DNA of 64,000 nucleotides from Branchiostoma floridae (Eukaryota; Chordata; Leptocardii; Amphioxiformes; Branchiostomatidae). The stretch is taken from assembly GCF_000003815.2 (NCBI RefSeq), contig NC_049987.1, positions 23,511,824 to 23,575,823 on the forward strand. The letters run 5' to 3'. Position numbers and translations under genes: made by a program. A model generated the notes under the pieces. It ran no database searches. It was not told where the DNA came from and worked only from the letters and a program-made list of their open reading frames with translations. Shown piece after piece: positions 13,401 through 22,830 of this stretch (position 1 is the first letter of the stretch; every line of letters starts with the position of its first letter).

Positions 13401-16400
13401 GTAAGTTAAAAACAATCATGGGAATTTGGGTAAAATTTACATACGCTAACAGAAAATTTTGGTAGAAGTGTATACGTTACTAGAAAATGATACAATAGCA
13501 TTTATCGCGTAAAACAATCTTCATGTAAAGCTTGGTCAAGGGATGTAACACGAATACTAAAACACACAAAACAACAAACGTACATTAACACACACTAAAG
13601 CCGTCGACATGGCAATGATTTTTCACTGCCACATTTTCATACTAATGATGTTTACCATCTCAAACAGCACACAAAACAACTGAAACCAACTCACCTGGTG
13701 TCCTACTCGTCTCGTCAAGACGTTGCTCCAAGGTGGTTCGGCTTCGCTCCTTGGCTAGGTCTCGTTTTAAGGTGTCAACAGTGGTGGACAGTCGGCGCAT
13801 GTCGCCTTGGTCGCGCTTCAAGGCATCAACAGTGGTGGACATGTTGTCTTGGTCGCGCTTCAAGGCGTCAACAGTGGTGGTCAATTGGTGCATGTCGTCT
13901 TGGTCGCGCTTCAAGGCGTCAACAGTGGTGGACAGTCGGCGCATGTCGCCTTGGTCGCGCTTCAAGGCATCAACAGTGGTGGACATGTTGTCTTGGTCGC
14001 GCTTCAAGGCGTCAACAGTGGTGGACATGTCATGGTCGCGCTTCGAGGCGTCAACAGCGGTGGTCTGAACGTCAACAGTGGTAGTCATGTTGCCTTGATC
14101 GCGCTTCAAAGCGTCAACAGTGGTGGTCTGAACGTCAACAGTGGTGGTTTGTTCAGATATCTCCTACGAATAGATAAAGGAATATATGTACGTCAGAATA
14201 CCAAACGTTAAAAAAACACGATTGAATAGCGGAAAGTTCTGACTTGATGGTCTCAATAAACAGAACACAGGCAGTGTCGTAAAAATTGCTTTCCAACAGA
14301 CTTTTGTGATACAAGGGCGTTTACCTCATTGTTGATGAACGCCAGAAGGACAAGCCCCAAAGCGACTAGGCCCAGCAGCACGGCAATGCCCGTGGCGATG
14401 TAGGTAAGCCGGGAGCGGATGAAGCTACAGAGAGCACGGCAGCCGCTTGCTCCACCCGGATACTGGTGGTCTGTTAGAAAACAAGGGGATTTAAAACAAG
14501 GAATTTTTTTGAACTTTAATTTTCAACACGAAAATTACACACGACTGTCTTGACTGTACAACTCAAGGCTTTTTTTAAAGAATTACAAAGACTGACAAAG
14601 AACGGAAATGGACAGTCAAGAATTTGGGTAAGTCCAAGTTTCGTGCTAGAAATTACGTATGCAGCTTAATTTTCATCCGCAATAGGCAAATCGAAAATAA
14701 CACACAGTACAATAAATTACCTAATAACCATTAGTAGGAATTTATTTAATTAGTGACAGAACCCATATGTAGATGGGTAAGATCAACAGCACGGACGGTA
14801 CAAGTAAATTCAGGAAACAATATATTTATTTACTTGTCTAGCATTTTATTTCTTTCTGTTTTTGTTAACACAAAAATGACTAACTGATCTTGTCTGTATT
14901 GAAATTATGACTACCTCTTTAAAACAAATAAACAATATTGCTACGGGGCACATTTGACGCCTTGTCACCAAACATTGTTCTTGAAAGGAAGCAGTCTGCC
15001 AAAAGAAAAAAAAAATTATTGCATGATGTGCTCTTTGAAGTTGTTGGACCGTTTGTTGTAGTTTGATGATTTAAAATGACGTCGATCGACTCCTTAAGAA
15101 ATCAGATTTGTCTGTTTTTAAGTCGAGTTTGTGTCATAGCGAGATGTCATGACGTCACATCCGTCGAAGTTTGTCTTACGATTTTGAAGTCGTAGAGTTA
15201 TCAAGCAGAACAGTTATGACAGAACCGACCAACGACAAGCATCTAAGACAGTCCTTTTGTAACAAGACAGCTATAGCTTGCATGGCACCTTCGCGACTCA
15301 GAAACGTAATCAGTTTGTTATCGTACGGCAATCGTACGAAGAATCTGACACAGGATTATAAATTTGTACCTGCTCTGGAGGCGTACATAGGGTTGGGTAC
15401 ACTCGCAGCGGCGTCCGCACGTGCCTGAAAATCAGTCTGCTGCATGGGTGTGGTGCCTGAAGGAAAATTAAAATGGCGTCAACGTTATGAATTAAGGAGA
15501 ACAGTCACTTCAAGACTTTTTGAAATCATTAAACAGAATGATTTGAACAAGTATATATCCATTAGCTATGGTAGTATCATTTTATTAAGAACACCAATTG
15601 TGGCAAATTGACACCATTTTCATGTTATTGTTAATCGCACCATCAGAGAGTCATTCTTCAAACTCACCGACCACCGACAAGCATCTAAGACAGTCCTTTC
15701 GTAACAAGACAGCTAAAGCTTGTATGGCACCTTCGCGACTCAGGAACGTAATCAGTTCGTTATCGTACGGCAATCGTACGAAGAATCTGACACAGGATTA
15801 TAAAGTTGTACCTGCTCTGGAGGCGTACATAGGGTTGGGTGTACTCGCAGCGGCGTCGGCTCGTGCCTGAAAATCAGTCTGCTGCATGGGTGTGATGCCT
15901 GGAGGAAAATTAAAATGGTGTAAGCGGTATGAATTACTGATTTTATGAATTAATGAACGGTCACTTCAAGACTTTTTGAAATCAAAATACAACATGAAAC
16001 AAGAGTCTGAAAACTCAAACCTGCATGAAATATTTTGTTTTGTGATGGTGCGTATGGTGTGTTGTGGGGTGATATGGTTTGACGTTTGGCAAAATTATTC
16101 CATCATTGTTCTTATATAATGTACCTATGGTAAACGGTGAGATCGAAAACTACGACTTTCTTAGTGACCTTAGCATTTCATTTTTATTTCCTATTGTTAC
16201 ATCTAGGTACCTGCACCTGGCACATATCCCTAATGTGTATATATTGGTTCATTCCATACAGAGGTGACAGGAATGGTCACAGTTACACAGTTATATTTCT
16301 TAAACAACCACAAAACTGCAACAAACTGATATATACCACAAGACATCAAAAAGCAAAAACAGGACCTCCATTTGTCATGGAGTTAACATTCACTTTTGTG

Positions 16401-17798
16401 GATGTACATTGCATACAACCTGATGGAACCATAATGACTGCAGGACACTGAAACTAAACTCTAATTGCACCCAGCTGGTGCGGGTGTGCCGCCTCCAGCC
16501 TTAACAAACTGACCTCATTTTCCAGGTCAACTATAAACCACTTTACTCCTGCCAAAAAGGGGGTGTAAACGAACCACAAAACTACAGCAAACTTCTAATG
16601 CGCGCTATAGCACAGTGGCTCACAATATCTATTCCCATAGCAAACGTGACCGCAATCCATCCAGAGGTTCTAAAGATATCGGTCCGGAATCACAAAGATC
16701 CCTACCAAAAACAAGACCTGCTTTTTTTCAAGCAGGTAAAAATATATATCCATTAACACTTGTAGTATGATTTTATTAAGAACACAAGCGCAACCGTGGC
16801 AAATGGACACCCACACCTCCCATATGGTGTAACGTATAAATATACTAATTAAATCGCATGTTCAAGTTCACTGATGTTGACATGGAGAATTCAACCCCCT
16901 GACGGAAAATGACGGTTATCATCCTCTGGTAGAATACACAGGAAGTACATAAACAAGTACACGCACTGAGCGGATACACGCGCAACTTCACCAGAAAACA
17001 AACTTACTTGATTACCCTTGAAATTGAAGTATGAAGATATATCAACTTACCGCCAGCTGCTTCCCTAGGACCGTTTCGATCACCCTGTGCGTGCCTGGGT
17101 TTGCGAGTGCCGCCCATGTTCCTGTCATCTCTTCGTGGGGCTGAAGTGTCAGCATCATTCCCGGATGTGCCAGCAGCTTGCATTTCGTGTGACAGGCTAT
17201 TGTCATCATCAGCATCTTCGTCCTGATATCTGATGGCATATGGCTCCATGCTAGCTGGTCGATGCTCATTATTATCTTCAGCAGCATCTTCCTCCTGATA
17301 TCTGACAGCATATGGCTCCATGCTAGCTGGTCGCAAGTCAGTATCAGGATCCGTGCCCTGGCCCTTCAGGTCATGTCCGTACACCGGGTTGGAGGCGTCC
17401 AGGTCAGGCCCGTACACCGGGTTGGAGGCGCCCAGCTCAGGCCCGTACACCGGGTTGGAGGCGCCCAGCTCAGGCCCGCACACCGGGTTGGAGGCCTCCA
17501 GGTCAGGCCCATACACCGGGTTGGATGCGTCACGTGCACGCACGGGGTCAGCAGGCCACGGGTTGTACATGTGCTCATACGTGAGGTTAGATAGGGGGTT
17601 CATGTGCACGGATTCTTCGCTTGGAGGATTTGGAGACTCGCACATGGTACCGCCGCCCCCGGAAAGGGCTGGAGTCTCAGCACTGTTCTCGGGTCTATCA
17701 CGTCCTGCTGAGGCATTGCACATGTATGTATCACTGTTTGGTTGAATAGTGTCCTTTCCCTGTCCGCTATGGGTTTCAGCTTTACCTTTATAAGGCAT
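7464..17798 (-). CDS. Type II YWTD-propeller receptor, copy A (kringle-less), 11 coding exons
   Basis: Eleven exons join in frame to 2376 nt, 791 aa. Predicted order: residues 1-307 cytosolic tail with four NPVY, one NPVC and two NPMY motifs; about 331-353 transmembrane helix preceded by RSR, with no signal peptide, which predicts N-in type II topology; 357-512 stalk of eight TTVDALKRDQ-like units; 513-788 one YWTD beta-propeller. Propeller blades carry YVYWSDF, NIYWSV, LMYWRN, RLYYND and FVYWSS, plus a first-blade strand PFLLVGD. YWTD propellers of the LDL-receptor class bind extracellular ligands, and NPxY motifs recruit PTB-domain or clathrin adaptors. Function here is inferred from these families only. 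The start has A at -3. Unlike copy B it has no kringle exon, and an in-frame TAG follows three codons into the last exon. It could be a functional shorter paralogue or a decaying copy; the intact frame of the other ten exons favours the former. Confidence 0.85.
7475..8608. other. Copy A intron at the site of the missing kringle exon
   Basis: The part 7475-8215 aligns with 34280-35010 of unit B, and 8525-8608 aligns with 37265-37343. The intervening part of unit B, which holds the kringle exon and an L1 remnant, has no counterpart. No kringle-like sequence (six Cys, CRNP, WCFTTD) was found on either strand. Confidence 0.7.
8609..8709 (-). CDS. Copy A exon 9: propeller closing strand
   Basis: 101 bp, phase 2 in and 1 out. 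Reads KLSKSGLTKTVLVDGLKVPD, then GIYLSTAAPPGVIN. Donor gtaagt. In copy B the following exon is the kringle. Confidence 0.85.
8710..9026. other. Copy A intron 8, nothing recognised
   Basis: AT-rich intron similar to 41500-41648 and 37448-37660 of unit B. No insertion or RNA gene seen. Confidence 0.5.
9027..9216 (-). CDS. Copy A exon 8: two propeller blades
   Basis: 190 bp, phase 1 in and 2 out. Reads EDRLYYNDQWYGIYSSDLLG, then NDIRQVLYEHGKWVVGIAVD and EDFVYWSSIW. Copy B has YLSS at the second motif, so copy A keeps the more canonical version. Confidence 0.9.
9362..9483 (-). CDS. Copy A exon 7: YWTD blade
   Basis: 122 bp, phase 2 in and 1 out. Reads LMYWRNYLTERIDRAAMDGS, then PTIIIKGVDSTGPLTIDFK. 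The RAAMDGSN core is typical of YWTD propellers. The upstream intron carries the Penelope-like insertion. Confidence 0.9.
9602..10493 (+). mobile_element. Penelope-like element, 5'-truncated, between inverted repeats
   Basis: An 87-bp sequence at 9602-9688 recurs inverted at 10407-10493 with few mismatches. Both include the stretch complementary to 'ggtcgacggaagtgcgactg'. Between them lies the C-terminal part of a PLE polyprotein. PLEs often carry terminal repeats (pLTRs) in direct or inverted order, which fits. It lies in the intron between exons 6 and 7 of copy A, opposite in strand to the host gene. Confidence 0.8.
9752..10402 (+). pseudogene. PLE reverse transcriptase C-terminus with GIY-YIG endonuclease (fragment)
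   Basis: The frame is open from 9752 (after a TGA at 9749) and ends QSN at 10402; there is no ATG start, so it is a 5'-truncated fragment. It reads LPYVKGVSEDLRRIF and CFRPTRTLRQSLV (the end of the RT region), then CGIIYHIPC and ESYIGETERSLKTRFLEHRR, KEAIYIRA and LTLNRDGG. These match the GIY, YIG, Arg, Glu and Asn positions of the PLE-type GIY-YIG nuclease. The catalytic RT palm is missing, so it cannot be autonomous. Confidence 0.85.
10562..10730. mobile_element. Short MITE with tatactgta ends
   Basis: Inverted ends tatactgta and tacagtata enclose repeated 'accgcgaaattaaa' and 'aaccaccgcgaac' motifs, read three to four times. Noncoding, about 169 bp, in the same intron as the PLE fragment. 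Confidence 0.65.
11223..11388 (-). CDS. Copy A exon 6: YWTD blade
   Basis: 166 bp, phase 1 in and 2 out. Reads LALDHAEGNIYWSV, then ISVAKKDGSSARTLL and LVLDPRNG. Acceptor ttttctgcag, donor gtgagt. Followed in the propeller by exon 7, which supplies the next YWxx strand after LDPRNG. Confidence 0.9.
11462..11760 (+). mobile_element. Decayed tRNA-derived SINE
   Basis: Has a degenerate box B (cctcgaatcc), then the body shared with the SINEs at 37904 and 33270: gactttcctcactttactc, ctagcttcggctaggg, gtcctttggataggacgt, ggaggtcccgtgttcgg. Box A is poorly preserved. It lies in copy A intron 5, just upstream of exon 6. The minus-strand ORF 11219-11506 fuses exon 6 to this sequence and is not a gene. 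Confidence 0.75.
11760..12646. other. Copy A intron 5 remainder
   Basis: AT-rich intron sequence. A part (about 12180-12600) is similar to 46160-46780 of unit B. No RNA gene or ORF supported. Confidence 0.5.
12647..12895 (-). CDS. Copy A exon 5: propeller start, first YWTD blades
   Basis: 249 bp, 1-1 phase. Reads SEPFLLVGDGE, then VDITAGSKVTLPLEGVGRP, ALDYDPLTDYVYWSDF and IKRARRDGSGMETII. The block YWSD followed by I-x-RA-RRDGSG is the standard LDL-receptor YWTD blade. The W-x-N after YWSD in copy B is replaced by FCN here. Confidence 0.9.
12896..13694. other. Copy A intron 4
   Basis: Similar to 47055-47867 in unit B. It contains a partial copy of the 'cgtccgattggcaaaaattc' dispersed repeat at 13080-13170. 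Long minus-strand frames running from exon 5 into this intron are read-through and not coding. Confidence 0.6.
13695..14163 (-). CDS. Copy A exon 4: repeated coiled-coil stalk
   Basis: 469 bp, phase 0 in and phase 1 out. After EISEQ come about eight units built on TTVDALKRDQDNM (14 aa) or the 18-aa form with RRLS or HQLT added, ending TLKRDLAKERSR and RLDETSRTPG. Hydrophobic residues recur every 3-4 positions and the sequence is Lys/Arg/Asp rich, so an extracellular coiled-coil stalk giving oligomers is likely. Three plus-strand ORFs here come from the repeat read on the wrong strand. Confidence 0.85.
14325..14470 (-). CDS. Copy A exon 3: transmembrane segment
   Basis: 146 bp, starts phase 1 and ends phase 0 at INNE. 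It encodes GCRALCSFIRSRLTY, then about 23 hydrophobic residues rich in Ala, Leu, Gly and Val. The positive charges on the N side and two cysteines just before the helix fit a cytosolic N-terminus; the cysteines could be palmitoylated (inference). Confidence 0.9.
15370..15456 (-). CDS. Copy A exon 2b: duplicate NPMY exon
   Basis: 87 bp, symmetric 1-1, same peptide as exon 2a except for two residues (TTPMQQ for ITPMQQ and SVPNPMY for STPNPMY). It lies in a tandem duplication of about 440 bp including intron sequence. Inclusion of both exons, either one, or neither keeps the frame, so alternative splicing is possible. Copy B has one such exon. Confidence 0.8.
15812..15898 (-). CDS. Copy A exon 2a: NPMY exon
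   Basis: An 87-bp symmetric 1-1 exon encoding TPMQQTDFQARADAAAS then NPMYASRA. Acceptor tttcctccag, donor gtacaa. It carries an NPxY-type motif close to the membrane. Duplicated next door as exon 2b. Confidence 0.85.
15899..17050. other. Copy A intron 1
   Basis: No gene recognised. About 16260-16740 resembles dispersed lancelet-type repeat sequence ('catttgtcatggagttaac', 'gacctcattttccaggtc'). The plus-strand ORFs 16079-16451 have no domain. Confidence 0.5.
17051..17798 (-). CDS. Copy A exon 1: cytosolic tail with NPVY ladder
   Basis: Starts MPYKGKAETHSG. Residues 91-145 (nt 17364-17528) are five 11-aa units ASNPVYGPDLE, the second reading NPVC. Residues 156-171 and 180-195 are two RPASMEPYAxRYQxED repeats. 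TYEHMY lies at 73-78. Strongly acidic stretches follow the PYAxRYQ repeats. Donor GTAAGT, phase 1. The NPVY motif matches the LDL-receptor endocytosis signal NPxY in form, but here it lies in an N-terminal tail. Plus-strand and other-frame ORFs over this repeat are shadows. Confidence 0.85.
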
Positions 17799-17944
17799 GG
17801 TCAGCTCGTGTGTAACAACTTATGGACTGATGTCGGGATCGCTGTTGGTCGTTCTATGGGTGAGACTAAACAGTTCCCGTGTATGTCTGTAATGTATGAA
17901 ATCCAAAAAGTAGTTACTCAAGAAACTGGATATGATTTTTGAAA

Positions 17945-18595
17945 CGTCAGTCTGCCGTTTAAAGCCGCGAGGACCAATGATCAGGGGCTATCTGAAGACT
18001 AACCGTATAAAATCTGTCGGAATTACGCTTGATAAAAGTTGTCAGATCAGGTTAGCATTTAAGGGGAAGTTTTTATGCGTGGTCTAAAGGTTTGATTATT
18101 GAGATAATGACAACTTCGTTTTCCTCCACTTTCCTATAGGATTACAAACATTACGTCGGTGAAGAATAGACATCCAGGTGATAAGATGCGAAAAGTAGTT
18201 ACTCAACTGGCTATGATTTTGTAAACGGCCAAACGTTTCAATCAGCATCCACTCGTTTTCGTAAGTGACACTGAAGTGATCTGGAAAAAACTGAAAAAAT
18301 TGGATTCCAATAGAAAACAAAGGTAAGGCAAAGTCAAGCTGGAGAAAATTTCGGATTTCAATGGAAAACAAAGCTAAGACACAGTTAATGCAAATTAGTA
18401 GATTAACTCCTGTTGTTTTAGTTACAGGAGCTAAATGTTTTGTTGCGGGTGGGGTGGGGGTGCTATGTCTCAAGAGCCTGAAAGTTCCAAACGTCGGTTA
18501 CGTACGAGTTATCATTAAATCCGACAGATTTTATACGGTTAGTCTCGGGATCACTGGTCCTCACGCCTCCAAATGGCATACGGACGATCATTCCA
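17945..18595. repeat. Inverted-repeat element upstream of copy A
   Basis: Arms near 17945-18028 and 18515-18595 are inverted copies, with 'accgtataaaatctgtcgg' on the left and its complement on the right. The same structure is at 50955-51625 upstream of copy B. It starts about 150 bp before the ATG, so it either holds the promoter or is a transposon inherited by both units. A minus-strand TATAAAA lies at 18529-18535. Confidence 0.7.
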
Positions 18596-18789
18596 CCATC
18601 CACTGGGGATGCGGAAAGCCTCGAAATGGACAAAGGTATTTTTAAGCTAATCAACAAGCACAGAGTTTTACCTACCTTAGCCACCCCTAAACTGCCCAGA
18701 TTTCACCAAAAAACATCTGAATTGGGTTGGGTTGTCAGTCAGACTGATTTCCAAGGGAGCTCAACATAGGATACAAAGACAAATAAATA

Positions 18790-20400
18790 CAATGCTACAT
18801 ACATCAATACAATGATATGAAAGTAAATTACAGGTAATACAAGTAAACCATGATTAATCAATAGTTCGTTTCCCATTTTTTATAAAGGTTAGAATTGGTA
18901 TAATCTATTTTGAATGATGGTGTTTGCAAGATATTTATTGCAAATCTTAAATGCATATGCCTGGCAGTGGCACTAGAGGGAAAACTGATTATGGTCATCT
19001 GACCTGGGGCCAAGCAGAGCCACGGCAATCAGGAAAGTGTCTGTCCTTATGGCAAACAATAACTTCTGCTGTGATTTGTAACCTGTACACTTTTGTTTCG
19101 AAGACAAATTAAGCACTAGTTTCTATAATGGGCAAACTATCACCAGCCCAAAATACTTTATATATACGAATCATTACATGAACTTCTATACTGGAAAACC
19201 ATATGGAATGATAGATTTTCTCAATTCAGTATGTGAATTAAGTGCTGATTTGTATAATTTGTATCCCATTATGTATATGTCTATGCTACCTGCATACCGA
19301 ATATCAATAAACGCAGTTATCGCTATGAAAATGTTTAGCAAAACACCTTGCGGTTCCCGAGCAAGCTGCTAAAGGCGGGAGCCCAATTTTTTGCGCTAAA
19401 AGTATGTATATCTAGAAAATCAGGAGCACAGCATATCCAGGGCAAATGATATAAAACACGGTTATGCTGCAGTACTAAGGCTAACCACCATGGTGCCCAA
19501 AATTGACCTTGACCGCTGCGTAAAGAACGCCTACCCACATAGTAAATATCATCACAATCTACCCTGAGGTTGTTAAGTTATTGCACTGGATGTGCGCGCA
19601 CACACAGACACACGAAGCCAAAACTATACCACCATTTTTCATGGAGATAATGATTATTAAACATACATCGTAAAGAAAGTGTACAGCATTACATAGCGCC
19701 GTCGAAACACATAAAACGACTCAAAGTATCAATAAGGTAACCCCTGACCGATTCTGCTGACTGTTATTACATCATTACCAATCACACAAGCTTAAGCGTT
19801 CCTAGGATCCTCTTATGTGCAAATACAATCGTCAAGGCAACCGACTAATAAGAACTGCATGATTTAGTTAAAATCAGAGAAGCCACAGCACATCATGTGG
19901 AACATGAGGCGCACCACAGGCCGATTCATTACAGAAGGAGATTCTTGTTCTCAGCAACGTCTGTTTCCTTGAGACATCTTCATCTCACATGCCACATTGT
20001 ACTGTGAAAGTTTAGGTACATACTGAAAATAAAAGCTTGAGCAATCCTGATATATCTAAGATACCCCAACCCCATGCTATCGGCTTGATCCTGATATCCG
20101 AGCAGAACGAACACATACAATGATTATCCAACGCATGCAATGAATACCCTATAAACCTATCCTTCCCTCCCTCCCTAACTCCCTCCCTAACTCCCTCCCT
20201 AACTGCCTTCCTTCCTAACTCCCACCCTTACTCCCTCCCTAACTCCATCCTTCCCTCCCCAACTCCCTCCCTAACTCCCTTCCTCCCTAACTCCCTCCCT
20301 AACTCCCTCCCTAACTCCCTCCCTAACTCTCTCCCCCCTAACTCCCTTCATCCCTAAACTCCCTCCCTAATTTGCAAATTGGCCTCTGCCGACTAAACTT
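18790..20400. repeat. Tail-repeat block of unit A
   Basis: Matches 56578-59340 and, with deletions, 1-1203. It contains a dispersed repeat at 19240-19650 (marked by 'tgtgcgcgcacacacagaca' and 'tttttcatggagataatg') and a ccctccctaact array at 20159-20369. The unit homology with B breaks near 18788 / 51822. No gene. Confidence 0.75.
20159..20369. repeat. ccctccctaact minisatellite (longest copy)
   Basis: About 210 bp of tandem ccctccctaact units with variants (cttcctccctaac, ccacccttactc). Pyrimidine-only strand asymmetry. Confidence 0.9.
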
Positions 20401-20439
20401 CTTCCCAAGCTTATGATACTGTCTTATGCCACGAGAGAA

Positions 20440-21310
20440 GTTCTTTAATATATCTTGAAAATTGCAAATCGATCAGCATCTCTCATGAAAAATAACCATT
20501 AACGCCGATGGAAGGCTGTAAAAGAGGCTGGGAGCAGCAGACACATCCAATCAACACGGAGCTTTGAAGTCCCTACCTACTGTATTAGCTGGCCTTGTTG
20601 CTGACGTGTACCTTTCAGATATGCTTGTTCCTTAAATGTTTTTCCTGAGATCTTGTACTTTTCTAGAGTTTAAGATTCACTTATCATTTTGTGTAAAATG
20701 TCATTATGGACAATAAACAACTACAAGTATTAATGTAATCTACGTAAATACATACCAAGAAGCACTCTATCTGGTTTGAAACTGTTGTTGTCGAAAGGAC
20801 ACGCCCAAACCATTTTGTTAATGAAAATAGCTACCTCAGAATTGGAGGCGCAAGCTTAAGTAACATTCAGATATCCCTACTCACGCGCAACCTTTGCAGA
20901 CGTTACCGCTTTCTTAAGATGCGACTCAAGACGATACAACCCGAGTTCTAGGTGGCGACTAGCTTCCTGACGATACAACTCCCTGCTTCCTGACGATACA
21001 ACCCGAGTTCTGGGTGGCGACAGCTCTCTGGGTGTGTTTACCGTGACTGCGATCTGAACGCTTATCATCAGGCAGAATGCAGTGTGTATAGATATTTATA
21101 TGTATAACATAATACATATGTGATATTATAGGTTTAATATGCTGACTGTATGTCATTATGCTAATGATGAGATGTGATTGGTCAATTTAGATTTTAAAGT
21201 TGGCGCGAACTATTCCTTTGGGGGAGGGCAGATACAGACTTATTTAGAATAGCATAGAAAACGCAAACAGAACAACAGAAGTTTCATTCAGGTATACGAA
21301 ATATGAATAT
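20440..21310. repeat. Long dispersed repeat R-B, copy 1
   Basis: One of four copies (with 24000-25010, 25805-26650 and 59640-60580). Shared landmarks are 'gctgggagcagcagac', 'ttagctggccttgttgctgac', 'cgaaaggacacgcccaaacc', a gcttcctgaagatgcgactc minisatellite, and 'atgctgactgtatgtcatt'. No reading frame is conserved between copies, so no protein is claimed. Confidence 0.8.
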
Positions 21311-21311
21311 A

Positions 21312-21500
21312 GAGGGATGACGTGGCATGAGGCAGTAAGAATGGCATTTTGTTTTTCTGCAAATGACAGACTAATTTTCTGGGATAATGAGTTAATCTGG
21401 GCTGGGAGGGGAAACATCAAAAAGTTTGTGCGTCAGCACTCAGTGTAGTCATTAAGTCCCTGTGTTTTTTTTGATGTTTCAGGCCATTTTGGTAAAATAT
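21312..21500. repeat. Dispersed repeat R-A
   Basis: About 190 bp starting 'gatgacgtggcatgaggc', with 'ggcattttgtttttctgcaa' and 'gggaggggaaacatc'. Other copies are near 3845 (gapped), 22655, 25021, 28229, 28715, 30010, 61199 and 62662. It produces the recurrent spurious minus-strand ORF beginning MQKNKMPF. Confidence 0.8.
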
Positions 21501-21511
21501 ATTAGGTGTAC

Positions 21512-22228
21512 TAGAGTCGATTCCGCATTACGAAGAGGGTTTTTCTTGCCTTTTGTTCCAACATTTTGGAAATCTTTGTAACATTTTAACTATGATAAGT
21601 AACTTTTTAGAACTATTGTGTAATGTTCTACATATTTTCTATAGTGTTCATACATGTTAGAAATATTTCTAACACCAAATACATTATTTCTGTCAGTTTC
21701 TAAACTGTTCCAACATAGCTTCATCATTTGTGATCACATGTTTGAACATGTTTGAACATGGAAACAAAATGGTAAAGCTAGGTCAGTGGGCTGGGGAGAG
21801 GGCAATTCACAAAAATTCTGTCTGTCTGACACATTCTCACAAAAGAGCCACCAGTGTCTGCTAAAGAAAATCTAAAAATACAAGACCCAAACAAAAGATC
21901 CAGCTTAGCAGCTTGGTTTATGGTGGTAATAAAAGTTTTTATGGAGGAAAAAAAATGACGCAAATTGTTGGAACATATGATCACATGTTCCAACAATAAC
22001 AAAAACACATAGATGTTTCTAAATTGTTCTAAATAGAGAGCTATTTGTATCATTAATTTCCGAATGTTTCCAACATATAAAGATAGGTTCAAACATGTTC
22101 AAACTTTCATTTTCAATTGTTTGAGCAGTTTAGAACTTCAGTGGCTGAAATATCCTTTTACTTACAATAGTTCAAACTTACTATAGATATTCTTTCAAAA
22201 CCCTCTCGGTGACTCGGAATTGACTCTA
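21512..22228. mobile_element. 717-bp terminal-inverted-repeat element, TA target
   Basis: Ends tagagtcgattccgcatta and its inverted form (taagtgact-like, ...ggaattgactcta) pair over about 30 bp, including gagggtttt. It splits an R-A copy. The uninterrupted R-A copy at about 25205 reads gtactctaacattg, so the site is consistent with a TA duplication (Tc1/mariner-like). A related inverted copy is at 39050-39560. No transposase ORF. Confidence 0.65.
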
Positions 22229-22375
22229 TAACATGCGCCGTATGCTAATTTTTATTTCAGCTATATGGTCATGTTCTTTCTCAATAACAGTGATTGAAAG
22301 GTGTCAGAAACGTCAAAGCACAGCCCAGCAATACTCGTATACTGTAGTATTTCGAATATAAGAGTGTCTTTAACT

Positions 22376-22411
22376 GCACACAGACACACACACACACACA
22401 AACGTGCCTAT

Positions 22412-22479
<68 letters not shown>

Positions 22480-22490
22480 ACACAAACATA
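22376..22490. repeat. (CA)n microsatellite
   Basis: About 115 bp of CA repeat, slightly interrupted. It generates a Cys/Val-rich frame on the minus strand and a His/Thr frame on the plus strand, neither a gene. Confidence 0.95.
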
Positions 22491-22654
22491 GGTGCTAATA
22501 TACACACACAATATAGTATGTGTCTTACTCTAATCTAAAGCTAACTGCAGTTGAATTGATGACACCTAAAGTTAACAGAGCTCCACTATGATAATTCACA
22601 ATATACCCGGTAAACACAACACACCAACAACAGGCCACTTTTGTCTTATCGAAA

Positions 22655-22830
22655 CGGATGATGTGGCACTAGGTGGTGCGAATGGCATTTTGTTTTTCTG
22701 CAAATGGCAGACTAATTTTCTGGGAAAAGAAGTTAATCTGGACTGAGAGGGAGAAACATCAGAAGGTTTGTACGTGAGAACTGTTTCTATAACCATTGAA
22801 TCCCCGTGTTTTTCTGGAAACATTGCAGAC
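22655..22830. repeat. Dispersed repeat R-A, copy
   Basis: Same landmarks as 21312-21500 ('gatgtggcactaggtgg', 'cattttgtttttctgcaa'). Confidence 0.75.

Larger units (their letters stand above)
15170..15930. repeat. Tandem duplication carrying the NPMY exon
   Basis: About 15220-15480 and 15660-15920 are near-identical direct copies. Each has the sequence 'gacaagcatctaagacagtc', then a 'ttatcgtacggcaatcgtac' stretch, then the exon and its acceptor. The plus-strand ORFs at 15171-15428 and 15598-15870 arise from this duplication and are shadows. Confidence 0.85.

Noticed and set aside
13698-14211. Three overlapping plus-strand ORFs with ALQGVNSGG or RASRRQQWW repeats
   Set aside because: Wrong-strand frames of the stalk repeat exon. 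The same happens at 47789-48337.
17262-17745. Plus-strand ORFs with repeated VGGVQVRPVHR or TGLEAPSSGPY units
   Set aside because: Wrong-strand readings of the NPVY repeat in copy A exon 1; the minus frame has splice sites and domain context.
22281-22511. Cys/Val-rich and His/Thr-rich ORFs (also at 25225-25701)
   Set aside because: Translations of CA microsatellites.
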